64,000 nt of DNA. Source: Nocardioides kongjuensis (GTDB taxonomy: Bacteria; Actinomycetota; Actinomycetes; Propionibacteriales; Nocardioidaceae). Positions 56,570 to 64,000 of this stretch are shown here, piece after piece (positions within the stretch are counted from its first letter, which is position 1; each line of letters opens with the position of its first letter). The notes below the pieces were generated by a model. That model was not told the origin of the DNA, did not search any database, and was given only the letters and a program-made list of their open reading frames with translations. The position numbers and the translations under genes are program-made. Location of the stretch: the NCBI RefSeq assembly GCF_013409625.1, contig NZ_JACCBF010000001.1, forward strand, positions 1,240,001 to 1,304,000, read 5' to 3'.

Positions 56570-57655
56570 ATGTCGACCACACGCATGTCCACGTCGGAAT
56601 CGCCCCGCGCGCCTGAGCCGCGTGGCGAGGACCGCCGGCTCGAGACCCAGCTGGCCGCCTGGACCTCCGAGGGGCTGATCTCCGCCGACCAGGCACGCCG
56701 GCTCCGGGAGGCCGAACGCGACGCCCGTGCCACGCGTGAGAGGGCACGGTCGTCGCTGGTGCCCGAGGCCCTGGGCTACCTCGGTGGCGTCGTGGTCGTG
56801 GTGGGCGCCGCGTTGCTCGCAGACCGGTTCTGGAGCGACCTGGACACCACCTGGCGGCTGGTCGTCCTCGGCCTGGCCGCGGTGGGACTGGTCACCGCCG
56901 GCACCTTCGTGCCCCGGGCCGCCGGCCCCGCCGGGGTTCGCCTGCGAGCGGTGCTCTGGGCCGCCTCGGTCGCCCTCGCGGCGGGTTTCCTGGCCGTGCT
57001 CACCGGCCAGGCGATGGACCTCGCGGAGCGGCCGGCCGCCGTGACCACCGGCGCAGGAGCGGTCGTCGTCGCCGTCGCACTGTGGCGCGCCCGTCCCACG
57101 ATCCTCCAGCAGGCCGCGACCCTGGTCGCGGTGTCCGCGACGGCGGCGTCGGCGGTGGTCCTGGCCGACGAGCACAGCAGGGTCACAGGTCTCGGTCCGT
57201 GGGCGGTCGGCCTCGTGTGGCTGCTGCTGGCCCGGGGCGGGGTGCTCCGCCCGGCACGCACCGCGTTCTGGCTGGGCGCGGTGGCCTCGGTCGTCGGCGG
57301 GATCTTCGCGGCGGAGACCGACGCCGGCACGGTGCTGGCCCTGACCACCGCCGGTGGGCTGGTGCTGCTCGCCCTGCGCCTGCGCGACGTGCTGTTGCTC
57401 GGGGTGGGTGCCGCCGGCGTGCTGCTGGTGCTGCCGATGGCGGTCCGGGACTGGTTCGGCGGCTCGCTCGCCGCTGCGCTCGTGCTCATCGTCTCCGGCA
57501 GCGGACTCATCGGTGCGGGTGTGTGGATCGCCCGGACGGGTCGGGACGAGGGATCCCGGCACCGCAGGTACGACGACGGAGACCCGCGCCTCGCCGTGCT
57601 CACATCCCTCGTGGTGGTCGTGGCCGTGGCCCTGGTCGTCGGAGCGACCCGGTGA
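56570..57655 (+). CDS. DUF2157-like polytopic membrane protein
   Basis: 361 residues; ATG 56570 has CAGGAGGG nine bases upstream and is preferred over ATG 56528. The N-terminal helix ETQLAAWTSEGLISADQARRLREAE is the DUF2157 mark. Around ten membrane segments follow (GYLGGVVVVVGAALLADRFW, LVVLGLAAVGLVTAGTF, VLVLPMAVRDW and so on). Function is unknown. It overlaps the start of the MBL gene (GTGA) and has a DosR-like box upstream. Confidence 0.8.
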   Translation: MSTTRMSTSESPRAPEPRGEDRRLETQLAAWTSEGLISADQARRLREAERDARATRERARSSLVPEALGYLGGVVVVVGAALLADRFWSDLDTTWRLVVLGLAAVGLVTAGTFVPRAAGPAGVRLRAVLWAASVALAAGFLAVLTGQAMDLAERPAAVTTGAGAVVVAVALWRARPTILQQAATLVAVSATAASAVVLADEHSRVTGLGPWAVGLVWLLLARGGVLRPARTAFWLGAVASVVGGIFAAETDAGTVLALTTAGGLVLLALRLRDVLLLGVGAAGVLLVLPMAVRDWFGGSLAAALVLIVSGSGLIGAGVWIARTGRDEGSRHRRYDDGDPRLAVLTSLVVVVAVALVVGATR

Positions 57656-59094
57656 GCGCGCCGGTGGCCGACCGGGCCCCCGCCCGTGCCGATCACGGTG
57701 CGCCCGCCGGTCCGGCCAGCCCGATCCTGACGTTCCTCGGCGCAGCGGGGACGGTCACGGGCAGCTGCTTCCTGCTCGAGCACGATCGCAGCCGGGTCCT
57801 CGTCGATGCCGGGCTCTACCAGGGCCCTTCCGAGATGCGGCGCAGGAACTGGGAACCGCTACCGGTCGATCCGGCGAGCGTGGACGCCGTCCTGCTCACC
57901 CACGCCCACCTCGACCACTGCGGGCAGCTCCCACGGCTGGTCAAGGACGGCTTCTCCGGGCCGATCCACTGCAGCAAGGAGACGGCGGCGCTGGCCGCGA
58001 TCGTGCTGAGGGACAGTGCCCACCTGCTCGAGGAGGAGGCGCGCTACGCGAACGAGGCCGGCTGGTCTCGGCACCGGCCCGCGCTGCCGTTGTACACCGC
58101 GGACGACGTCGAGCGAACGCTGCGTCGGTTCGCACCGCTGCCGTACGACGAGCACGTGGCGCTCACCGGATCCGTGGGTGTCCGGCTCCACCCGGCAGGG
58201 CACATCCTCGGCTCGGCGACGATCGAGGTCGACATCGCGGGCGACGTCGTCGTCTTCAGCGGCGATCTCGGCCGCGCCGGGCACCCGCTGCTGGAGCCAC
58301 CGCCTCCGCCCGCCGCGGCGACCGCACTGGTGCTCGAGTCCACCTACGGCGACCGCGTGCACCCCGAGGCGGAGCCCGGCGTCCTCGCCGGTGCCGTCCG
58401 GCGCACCGTCGCCCGCGGCGGCACCGTGCTCATCCCGGCGTTCGCCGTCGACCGGACCGAGCTCGTGCTGCTCGAGCTCGAGCGGCTCGAGCGGGCCGGG
58501 GCGATACCGCGGGTGCCGGTCCACGTCGACAGCCCGATGGCGCTCGAGGCGCTGGGGGTCTACCTCCGGGCCCTGCACGAGGGTTCCTCGCAGCTGAGGG
58601 CCGACCGGGCGGAGGCGCTGGAGAGGTTGCGAGCGCTCGACCTCCACGCCGTGCGCGATGCTGCCGAGTCCCGTCGTCTCAACGACCCCGAGCAGCCGTG
58701 CATCATCGTCTCGGCCTCCGGGATGGCGACCGGCGGCCGCGTCGTCCACCACCTGGCCCACCAGCTCCCGGATCCGCGCAACTGCGTGGTCCTCACCGGC
58801 TACCAGGCGCCCGGTACCCGGGGGCGTCAGCTCCAGGACGGCGCCCGGCACCTGAAGATCCACGGTCACTACGTCCCAGTGCGGGCCGAGGTCGTCGACG
58901 TCCCCGACTTCTCGGTGCACGCCGACGCCGACGACCTCGTGGCCTGGGTGGCCTCGGCCGCCGCGCCCCCGACGACGGTGTACGTCGTCCACGGCGAGCC
59001 GGCCTCGTCCGCGGCGCTCGCGGAGCGGATCGAGGACGAGCTGGGCATCTGCGCGGTGGTCCCCATGCTCGGCGAGCGGGTGCGCGTGGACTGA
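57652..59094 (+). CDS. MBL-fold beta-CASP ribonuclease-like protein
   Basis: 480 residues from GTG 57652. FLGAAGTVTGSCFLLEHDRSRVLVDAGLYQG and the metal motif T83-H84-A-H86-L-D88-H89 identify the metallo-beta-lactamase fold; LHPAGHILGSATIEV, VVFSGDLGR and LVLESTYGDRVH follow. The beta-CASP cap has IIVSASGMATGGRVVHHLA, and the final motifs are VRAEVVDVPDFSVHADADDLVAWV and VVHGEPASS. CPSF73/YSH1-like bacterial members process RNA. A role in RNA turnover during dormancy is possible but not shown. Confidence 0.88.
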   Translation: MSAPVADRAPARADHGAPAGPASPILTFLGAAGTVTGSCFLLEHDRSRVLVDAGLYQGPSEMRRRNWEPLPVDPASVDAVLLTHAHLDHCGQLPRLVKDGFSGPIHCSKETAALAAIVLRDSAHLLEEEARYANEAGWSRHRPALPLYTADDVERTLRRFAPLPYDEHVALTGSVGVRLHPAGHILGSATIEVDIAGDVVVFSGDLGRAGHPLLEPPPPPAAATALVLESTYGDRVHPEAEPGVLAGAVRRTVARGGTVLIPAFAVDRTELVLLELERLERAGAIPRVPVHVDSPMALEALGVYLRALHEGSSQLRADRAEALERLRALDLHAVRDAAESRRLNDPEQPCIIVSASGMATGGRVVHHLAHQLPDPRNCVVLTGYQAPGTRGRQLQDGARHLKIHGHYVPVRAEVVDVPDFSVHADADDLVAWVASAAAPPTTVYVVHGEPASSAALAERIEDELGICAVVPMLGERVRVD

Positions 59095-59145
59095 GAGGGA
59101 ACACCGGCGAACAGCCCTTGGCCCCCGCAGCTGCTCACGCTGAGT

Positions 59146-59388
59146 TCAGGACGCGATCACGAGATGGGGCGCTGGACGTCGTGTCGCGCTCTCGGCGAGC
59201 CGGTGCCGGACGAGCTCCTCGCACAGAGCCATCCGCTGCCCGTCGTCCCGGTGGTACGCCTGCAGCAGCTGCTCGGCACGTAGGACCGCGGCCAGCACCT
59301 GGCCGGCCGGGACCGCACCCGCGTACTCGAGGATCAAGCGGTCAGCGAGGTGTTGGCGGGCCTCGCGGCGCGCTCGCGGGTCCGACAT
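59146..59388 (-). CDS. Small helical protein of unknown function
   Basis: 80 residues; ATG 59388 is chosen because the ribosome binding site AAGGAGG is ideal. The sequence (DPRARREARQHLADRLILEYAGAVPAGQVLAAVLRAEQLLQAYHRDD-GQRMALCEELVRHRLAES) is mostly helical and resembles the three-helix DUF3562-like or hypoxia-associated small proteins, but no name fits firmly. A DosR-like motif lies 56 bases upstream. Confidence 0.75.
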   Translation of the reverse strand: MSDPRARREARQHLADRLILEYAGAVPAGQVLAAVLRAEQLLQAYHRDDGQRMALCEELVRHRLAESATRRPAPHLVIAS

Positions 59389-59443
59389 GGGCAGCCTCCT
59401 TGCACTCAGCGACCACCTTGCATCCCCGCTCGCAAGCGGAGCA

Positions 59444-59457
59444 GGGTCCAAGGTCCC
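59444..59457. promoter_or_regulatory. DosR-like motif upstream of small helical protein
   Basis: GGGTCCAAGGTCCC (reverse GGGACCTTGGACCC), 56 bases upstream of the start at 59388. One base short of a perfect palindrome. Confidence 0.6.
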
Positions 59458-59564
59458 GAGATCGGCGGGTACCCGGCGGGGTGCGTGTCATGCCCCGCGC
59501 TGGTTCTCGGGGCAGATGTGGCTGGACTCGGCCGCTGATCACGGGCAGCCGGTGGGCACCACGG

Positions 59565-60158
59565 TCACCGCCGACGGCCGGTGTCGAGCTCGGCCCATTC
59601 GTTCTCCCAGTCGCGGAAGCGGTTCCGGTCGAGCAGCCATCGCAACGCGCGAAGCAGCACCAGGCTCAGGGCGACGACGCCGAGGAGCAGCCCCGATGCG
59701 GCGAGCGCAGCCAGCGCGAGCACGTTCCGCCCGGAGAGGGGCGGAGCGGTGAGGGCGCCGTTTCGCGTGCTCCAGACGGTCATCCGGTCGCCACGTCTGG
59801 TGCCGGCCGGTGCGAGGGTGATCGCTTCATGCCGCTCGCCCGCCCTGTCGGTCCACGCGACACGCGCGGTGGTCACGACGACGGACCGGGCGGCGCTCAG
59901 GGAAGGGTCGTCCACGACCGTTGCCGTGTGATGCTCCCTGCCCGCGAAGTCACGAGCAGCCCTGGTGGACAGGTGGTCCTGCGCCAGCACGCCGGCCACC
60001 ATCGCGAAGGGGACGGTGACAGCGCAGAGGACCAGGGCCGCCAAGCGCGCACGGGCCTCGACGTGGTCGCTGCGTCGGCACAGTGGATTGCGGTCGAGCC
60101 CGATCCGGCGGACCAGGTTGCCGCTCGACGGACGGCCTACCCGCGTGAAGTCGTGCAT
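59565..60158 (-). CDS. Rv1733c-family membrane protein
   Basis: 197 residues from ATG 60158. NPLCRRSDHVEARARLAALVLCAVTVPFAMVAGVLAQD resembles the RNPLVRGTDRLEA segment of mycobacterial Rv1733c, a DosR-regulon protein and T-cell antigen with two membrane helices around an extracytoplasmic domain. Here the second helix is LALAALAASGLLLGVVALSLVLLRALRW. Function is unknown. It shares a 213-base promoter region, with two regulon motifs, with the USP gene. Confidence 0.8.
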   Translation of the reverse strand: MHDFTRVGRPSSGNLVRRIGLDRNPLCRRSDHVEARARLAALVLCAVTVPFAMVAGVLAQDHLSTRAARDFAGREHHTATVVDDPSLSAARSVVVTTARVAWTDRAGERHEAITLAPAGTRRGDRMTVWSTRNGALTAPPLSGRNVLALAALAASGLLLGVVALSLVLLRALRWLLDRNRFRDWENEWAELDTGRRR

Positions 60159-60253
60159 CGGCCTCCATCTCCTCCGCATCGGTGTCGTGCTCCTCGAGTC
60201 GATCCCACTCCTGCGAGCCCCTGAGCGACAGGGGCAAGGGATCGGGACCGGGA

Positions 60254-60286
60254 GGGACCAAGGTCATGACGGGACCAAATGCCTCC
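60254..60286. promoter_or_regulatory. Two tandem DosR-like motifs between Rv1733c-like and USP genes
   Basis: GGGACCAAGGTC at 60254-60265 and GGGACCAAATGCCTCC at 60271-60286, spaced 17 bases start to start. They lie 86-118 bases from the USP start and 96-128 from the Rv1733c-like start. Paired boxes are also usual in mycobacterial DosR promoters. Confidence 0.55.
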
Positions 60287-60371
60287 GGCCTCCCGACGCC
60301 GGACCCTGCAGCGGCGCAGCCCGCGGCCGACACGATCGCAGTGAGTCACTCCCGAGTCCGGAGGTTCTGCC

Positions 60372-61262
60372 ATGCAGGTCGACAACCGCGCCCCCGTCGT
60401 CGTCGCGACGGACGGAACCGCACGCAGTGCCGGGGCGCTGCGGTACGGCGTCCACGAGGCACGACGCCGCTCCGTGGTCCTCAGGATCGTCCACGTCGCG
60501 CCACCGGCGGCGCTGTCCGAGCCGATGTTCGGCTTCGCACCGGAGATCGCGCAGGACCTGCGGGCCCACGGACGCTCGGTCCTGGACCGTGCCGAGACCA
60601 CCGCCCGTTCGCTCGAGCCCGGCCTCGACGTCGAGACCGTCCTCGCCGCCGGCCCGCAGGTGGACGAGCTGGTGGAGGCGGCGCGCGCAGGCCAGATGGT
60701 GGTCCTCGGTCGCGAGGCGAGGAGCGGGCTCCAGCGGTTGCTGACCGGAGCGACGACAGCGGCGGTGGCGGGACGTACCTCGGTCCCGACGGTGGTCGTC
60801 CCCGGTGACTGGCAGCTGGTCGAGCACGGGCGGATGGCCGTCGGCATCGAGTCCGAGGAGTGCGCACGGCCCCTCCTCGCCCGCGCCTTCGAGCGAGCAG
60901 CACAACGCGGCGCGCAGCTCGTCGTGACCCATGCCTGGGACCTGCCTGTCCCGAACAGCGACGTGATCGATCCCCAGCGCTACGTCCAGGAGTGGCGCGC
61001 CGCAGGAGCCCACCTGCTGTCGACCGTCCTCGAGGAGTGGCGGCAGGCCTACCCCGGAGTCGCGGTCGAGACCGTGGTGGTCCACGGTCAGGCCGCTCAC
61101 GCGCTGGTCGCGGGAGCCGAGGCGAGCGACCTCCTGCTGATCGGGCGTCGCCCGCACGGTCCGTTGCACTGGGCGCACCTCGGTGCGACCGCCCGGGCCG
61201 TCCTGCGTGCGTCGCGCGTGCCGGTGGAGGTCGTTCCGCTCGGCACGAGTGCCGACGGATGA
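60372..61262 (+). CDS. Universal stress protein, two UspA domains
   Basis: 296 residues from ATG 60372. VVVATDGTARSAGALRYGVHEARRRSVVLRIVHVAPP opens domain 1, with nucleotide-type loop GREARSGLQRLLTGATT; domain 2 starts at RMAVGIESEECARPLLARAFERA and its loop (GRRPHGPLHWAHLGATA) is degenerate. It overlaps the P-type ATPase start (ATGA). Order is USP then ATPase, the reverse of the pair at 44-48 kb, though the coupling is the same. Confidence 0.92.
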   Translation: MQVDNRAPVVVATDGTARSAGALRYGVHEARRRSVVLRIVHVAPPAALSEPMFGFAPEIAQDLRAHGRSVLDRAETTARSLEPGLDVETVLAAGPQVDELVEAARAGQMVVLGREARSGLQRLLTGATTAAVAGRTSVPTVVVPGDWQLVEHGRMAVGIESEECARPLLARAFERAAQRGAQLVVTHAWDLPVPNSDVIDPQRYVQEWRAAGAHLLSTVLEEWRQAYPGVAVETVVVHGQAAHALVAGAEASDLLLIGRRPHGPLHWAHLGATARAVLRASRVPVEVVPLGTSADG

Positions 61263-63808
61263 CGGCGATCGTCCCACCGGTCCGGCAAGGCGGGGGGCTG
61301 ACCTCCGGTGAGGCTGCCCGGCGCCTCGAGCGGGACGGCGAGAACGTGGTGCCCCGTGCCGCACCGCGCAACCTGCCCGGAAGGGTGGCCCGCCAGCTCG
61401 CCGACCCGATGATCCTCCTGCTCTGCGCGGCGCTGGGGGTCGTGCTGGTGCTGGGTGACCGGGTGGATGCGGCGATCATCGGCGCGGTCGTGGTCCTCAA
61501 CACGGTGATCGGGGTCGTGCAGGAGGTCCGCGCCGAGCACGCCGTCGCCGTGCTGGACGAGCTCGCCTCGCCCGAGGCCCGGGTGCGACGCGACGGCCGG
61601 TACGTCGAGCTGCCTGCGGCCCAGCTGGTGGTCGGAGACGAGGTACGGCTCGAGGCCGGCGACGTGGTTCCTGCGGACCTGTCGCTCGTCGAGGCAGTCG
61701 CGCTCGAGGTCGACGAGGCTGCGATGACGGGGGAGTCGGTACCGGTGCGGCGCGACACCGGTGCGGAGGTCCTGTCCGGCACCGTCGTCACCCGGGGCCG
61801 TGCGGTGGCCGAGGTGGTGCGCACCGGAGCCGAGAGCGGGCTGGGCCGGATCGCCGGCCTGATCGCGGCCACGGGCCTGCGCCCGACCCCGCTGCAACGC
61901 CGGCTGTCGCGGCTGTCGCGACAGCTGGTCTGGATCACCGCCGGACTCGCCGCGCTCGTGCTCGTGCTGGCCGTCCTCCGCGGAGCACCCTTGGCCGACT
62001 CCCTGATCCTCGCCGTCAGCCTCGCCGTCGCGGCGATCCCCGAGTCCCTCCCGGCGGTGGTCTCGGTGGCGCTCGCGCTCGGGGCCCTGCGCATGGCGCG
62101 CAGGTCGGCGATCGTCCGGTGGCTGCCCGCGGTGGAGACGCTGGGCTCGGTCTCCGTGCTCGCCTCCGACAAGACGGGCACCCTGACGGAGGGCCGGATG
62201 GCGGTACGCCGGACCTGGACGGCCGAAGGTGGCTGCGAGGTCGACGGCCCGGCCTACGGACGCGGCGGCGCGCTGCGGGGCGAGAGCGCCAACGGGGCGG
62301 CAGTCGAGCGGCTGCTGCGCGACGTCGTGCTCTGCAACGACGCACGGCTGACCCCCGCCGGGGACACGTGGACCGGGATCGGGGACCCGTTGGAGGTGGC
62401 GCTCCTGGTGGCCGCCGCACGCCTGGACGAGCGGCTCCTGGAGGCGTCCCACGAGTGGCGCCGGATCGACGAGGTCCCGTTCGACAGCGAGACCCGCTCG
62501 ATGACGACCGTGCACGAGAACGACGCAGGAGCCCGCCTGTCGGTGGTCAAGGGTGCGCCGGAGGTCGTCCTGGACCGGCTCGCGGACACCGCAGGGGCGA
62601 ACCGGGCGCGTGCCGAGGCGCAGGCGATGGCCCGAGCCGGTCTGCGTGTCATCGCGGTCGTCGAGGTACCGGTGGCCGGGGCACCGGAGCTCGCCGGTCT
62701 GATCGGCATGCTCGACCCGCCCCGCGACGACGCCGCGGCCGTCGTGAGCGCCTGCCGGGCCGCCGGGATCCGGCCGCTCCTCGTCACCGGCGACCACGCC
62801 GAGACAGCGCTCGCCGTCGCCCGTCAGGTCGGCATCGCCCGCCCCGACGGCGAGGTCGTCGACGGCGACGTCGTGGCGCGCGGTGAGCACGTCGACCGGG
62901 TCGACCGGATCGACGTGTACGCACGGACGCATCCCGAGCAGAAGGTCGACATCGTCGACGCTTGGCAGGCGCGGGGCCACGTGGTCGCGATGACCGGCGA
63001 CGGGGTGAACGACGCACCCGCACTGCGGCGGGCCGACATCGGGGTCGCGATGGGCCGGCACGGCACCGAGGTGGCCCGACAGGCGGCGGACCTGGTGCTG
63101 GCTGACGACGACCTGCGGAGTGTCGTCACGGCCGTGGCCGAGGGGCGGCGGATCTATGCCAACATCCGGACCTTCCTGCGCTACGGACTCTCCGGCGGGC
63201 TGGCCGAGGTGCTGGTCATCCTGCTCGCGCCCTTCGTCGGCATCGCGACGCCGCTCCTCCCGGGGCAGATCCTGTGGATCAACATGCTCACCCACGGCAT
63301 TCCCGGCGTGGCCTTCGGCGGTGAGCCGCTGGACCCCCGCCTCATGCAGCGACCGTCGCCGTCGCCGGAGCGGTCGGTGCTCGGCGACGGACTGGTGCGG
63401 CGCATCCTGGTGGGAGGTGCCATGATCGCCGCCGTCAGCATCGCCGGCGGTCTGCTGGCCAGGGCGTTCGCGTGGCCGACCACGACCGTGGTGTTCCTGA
63501 CGCTCGGGCTCGCACAGCTGGCCCTGGCCCTCGCCCTCCGCGCACCGCGGTCGACCCGCGGGCTCGGCGAGCGGGCACTCGAAGTGTCGGTCGCTGTCGC
63601 GATCGGCCTGCAGGTCCTGGCCGCGTCCTGGACGCCGTTGCAGGACCTGCTCGGCACCCGGACGGTCGAGCCGGCGGCCTGGGCCGCCGTGCTCACCCTC
63701 GCGCTGGTCCCGGGCGTCGCGGTCAAGATGACGACCGATCGGCGCCGTGGCCGTACGGCTCAGCCCGCGTCGTCGCCGGGATCGGGAGCCAGTCCGTCCT
63801 GGAAGTGA
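61259..63808 (+). CDS. P-type cation ATPase (P2A, calcium-type)
   Basis: 849 residues from ATG 61259, overlapping the USP stop. The actuator motif TGES, TM4 AVAAIPESLPAVVSVALALGALRM (PES in place of PEGL/PEALP), Asp304 in SDKTGTLTEG, GDGVNDAPALRRADIGVAMG and the C-terminal LWINMLTHGIPGVAFGGEPLDP are present. Likely a Ca2+ or Mn2+ pump; specificity is not certain. It is less similar to the first ATPase than family membership alone would suggest, so it is probably not a tandem copy. Confidence 0.9.
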   Translation: MTAIVPPVRQGGGLTSGEAARRLERDGENVVPRAAPRNLPGRVARQLADPMILLLCAALGVVLVLGDRVDAAIIGAVVVLNTVIGVVQEVRAEHAVAVLDELASPEARVRRDGRYVELPAAQLVVGDEVRLEAGDVVPADLSLVEAVALEVDEAAMTGESVPVRRDTGAEVLSGTVVTRGRAVAEVVRTGAESGLGRIAGLIAATGLRPTPLQRRLSRLSRQLVWITAGLAALVLVLAVLRGAPLADSLILAVSLAVAAIPESLPAVVSVALALGALRMARRSAIVRWLPAVETLGSVSVLASDKTGTLTEGRMAVRRTWTAEGGCEVDGPAYGRGGALRGESANGAAVERLLRDVVLCNDARLTPAGDTWTGIGDPLEVALLVAAARLDERLLEASHEWRRIDEVPFDSETRSMTTVHENDAGARLSVVKGAPEVVLDRLADTAGANRARAEAQAMARAGLRVIAVVEVPVAGAPELAGLIGMLDPPRDDAAAVVSACRAAGIRPLLVTGDHAETALAVARQVGIARPDGEVVDGDVVARGEHVDRVDRIDVYARTHPEQKVDIVDAWQARGHVVAMTGDGVNDAPALRRADIGVAMGRHGTEVARQAADLVLADDDLRSVVTAVAEGRRIYANIRTFLRYGLSGGLAEVLVILLAPFVGIATPLLPGQILWINMLTHGIPGVAFGGEPLDPRLMQRPSPSPERSVLGDGLVRRILVGGAMIAAVSIAGGLLARAFAWPTTTVVFLTLGLAQLALALALRAPRSTRGLGERALEVSVAVAIGLQVLAASWTPLQDLLGTRTVEPAAWAAVLTLALVPGVAVKMTTDRRRGRTAQPASSPGSGASPSWK

Positions 63809-63984
63809 TGGACCTCGGCATCGGGGCCGGGGAAGAAGACCGTCTCGTGTCCGTTGTCCGACCAGCGCACGACGTACGGCGGGCTGCCGTCGGCGTGCCT
63901 GACCTGCAGGATCTCGCCGTCGCGGACCGGTCCGCCGACCCGGTTGCTGCGGACGATGAGCCGATCACCGACGGTTGCGTACAT
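63760..63984 (-). CDS. DUF1918 protein
   Basis: 74 residues from ATG 63984. YATVGDRLIVRSNRVGGPVRDGEILQVRHADGSPPYVVRWSDNGHETVFFPGPDAEVHHF is the complete DUF1918 domain, an SH3-like barrel common in actinobacteria with no known function, often near hypoxia genes. Its 3' end overlaps the ATPase gene by 49 bases in convergent orientation. Confidence 0.88.
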   Translation of the reverse strand: MYATVGDRLIVRSNRVGGPVRDGEILQVRHADGSPPYVVRWSDNGHETVFFPGPDAEVHHFQDGLAPDPGDDAG

Positions 63985-64000
63985 GTGGTGCTCCTCTGCT

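Overview
This is high-GC actinobacterial DNA. Family content, gene order and pervasive ATGA/GTGA coupling resemble Nocardioides and relatives; that placement is an inference, because no rRNA or marker gene was compared. Nearly all the sequence is coding and no gene-free gap exceeds about 300 bases. There is one tRNA (Pro, GGG). I saw no CRISPR array, integrase, transposase or prophage.

Left part (1-24.3 kb), mixed core and accessory genes. A divergent pair at the left edge (an EchA20-type crotonase and a short-chain dehydrogenase) looks like the end of a steroid CD-ring catabolism cluster. An AbiEi/nuclease-like gene is bracketed by two composite palindromic repeats in inverted order. The SOS mutasome is split: imuA'-imuB at 2.9-5.2 kb and dnaE2 at 20.4-23.7 kb, each with a perfect TCGAAC-N4-GTTCGA LexA box. 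Between them are an AAA ATPase, a proline-repeat protein, a secreted PLD-like protein, a SnoaL-like gene behind a KstR-type motif, a sigma factor divergent from a rifampin ADP-ribosyltransferase, and a glgX-treY-treZ operon that makes trehalose from glycogen.

Right part (24.6-64 kb), a hypoxia/dormancy island. It holds a DosR-like response regulator, a DosS-like sensor kinase that keeps the haem-ligand histidine, cydABDC (bd oxidase and its assembly transporter), four universal stress proteins, an Acg-type nitroreductase, a Rv1733c-type membrane protein, CBS and PPOX proteins, two P-type ATPases each coupled to a USP gene, a full arginine deiminase pathway (antiporter plus arcABC), pyruvate phosphate dikinase and a GNAT-fused ADP-forming acyl-CoA synthetase. 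Many of these families belong to the DosR regulon of Mycobacterium tuberculosis.

The main finding is a recurring motif, roughly GGGACC-NN(N)-GG(T/C/A)CC, just upstream of about a dozen of these genes. It resembles the core of the mycobacterial DosR box and is perfect at 46703-46716. It probably defines the regulon of the local two-component system. As a whole the island would let an aerobe sense falling oxygen, switch to a high-affinity oxidase and make ATP from arginine and acyl-CoA while respiration is limited.
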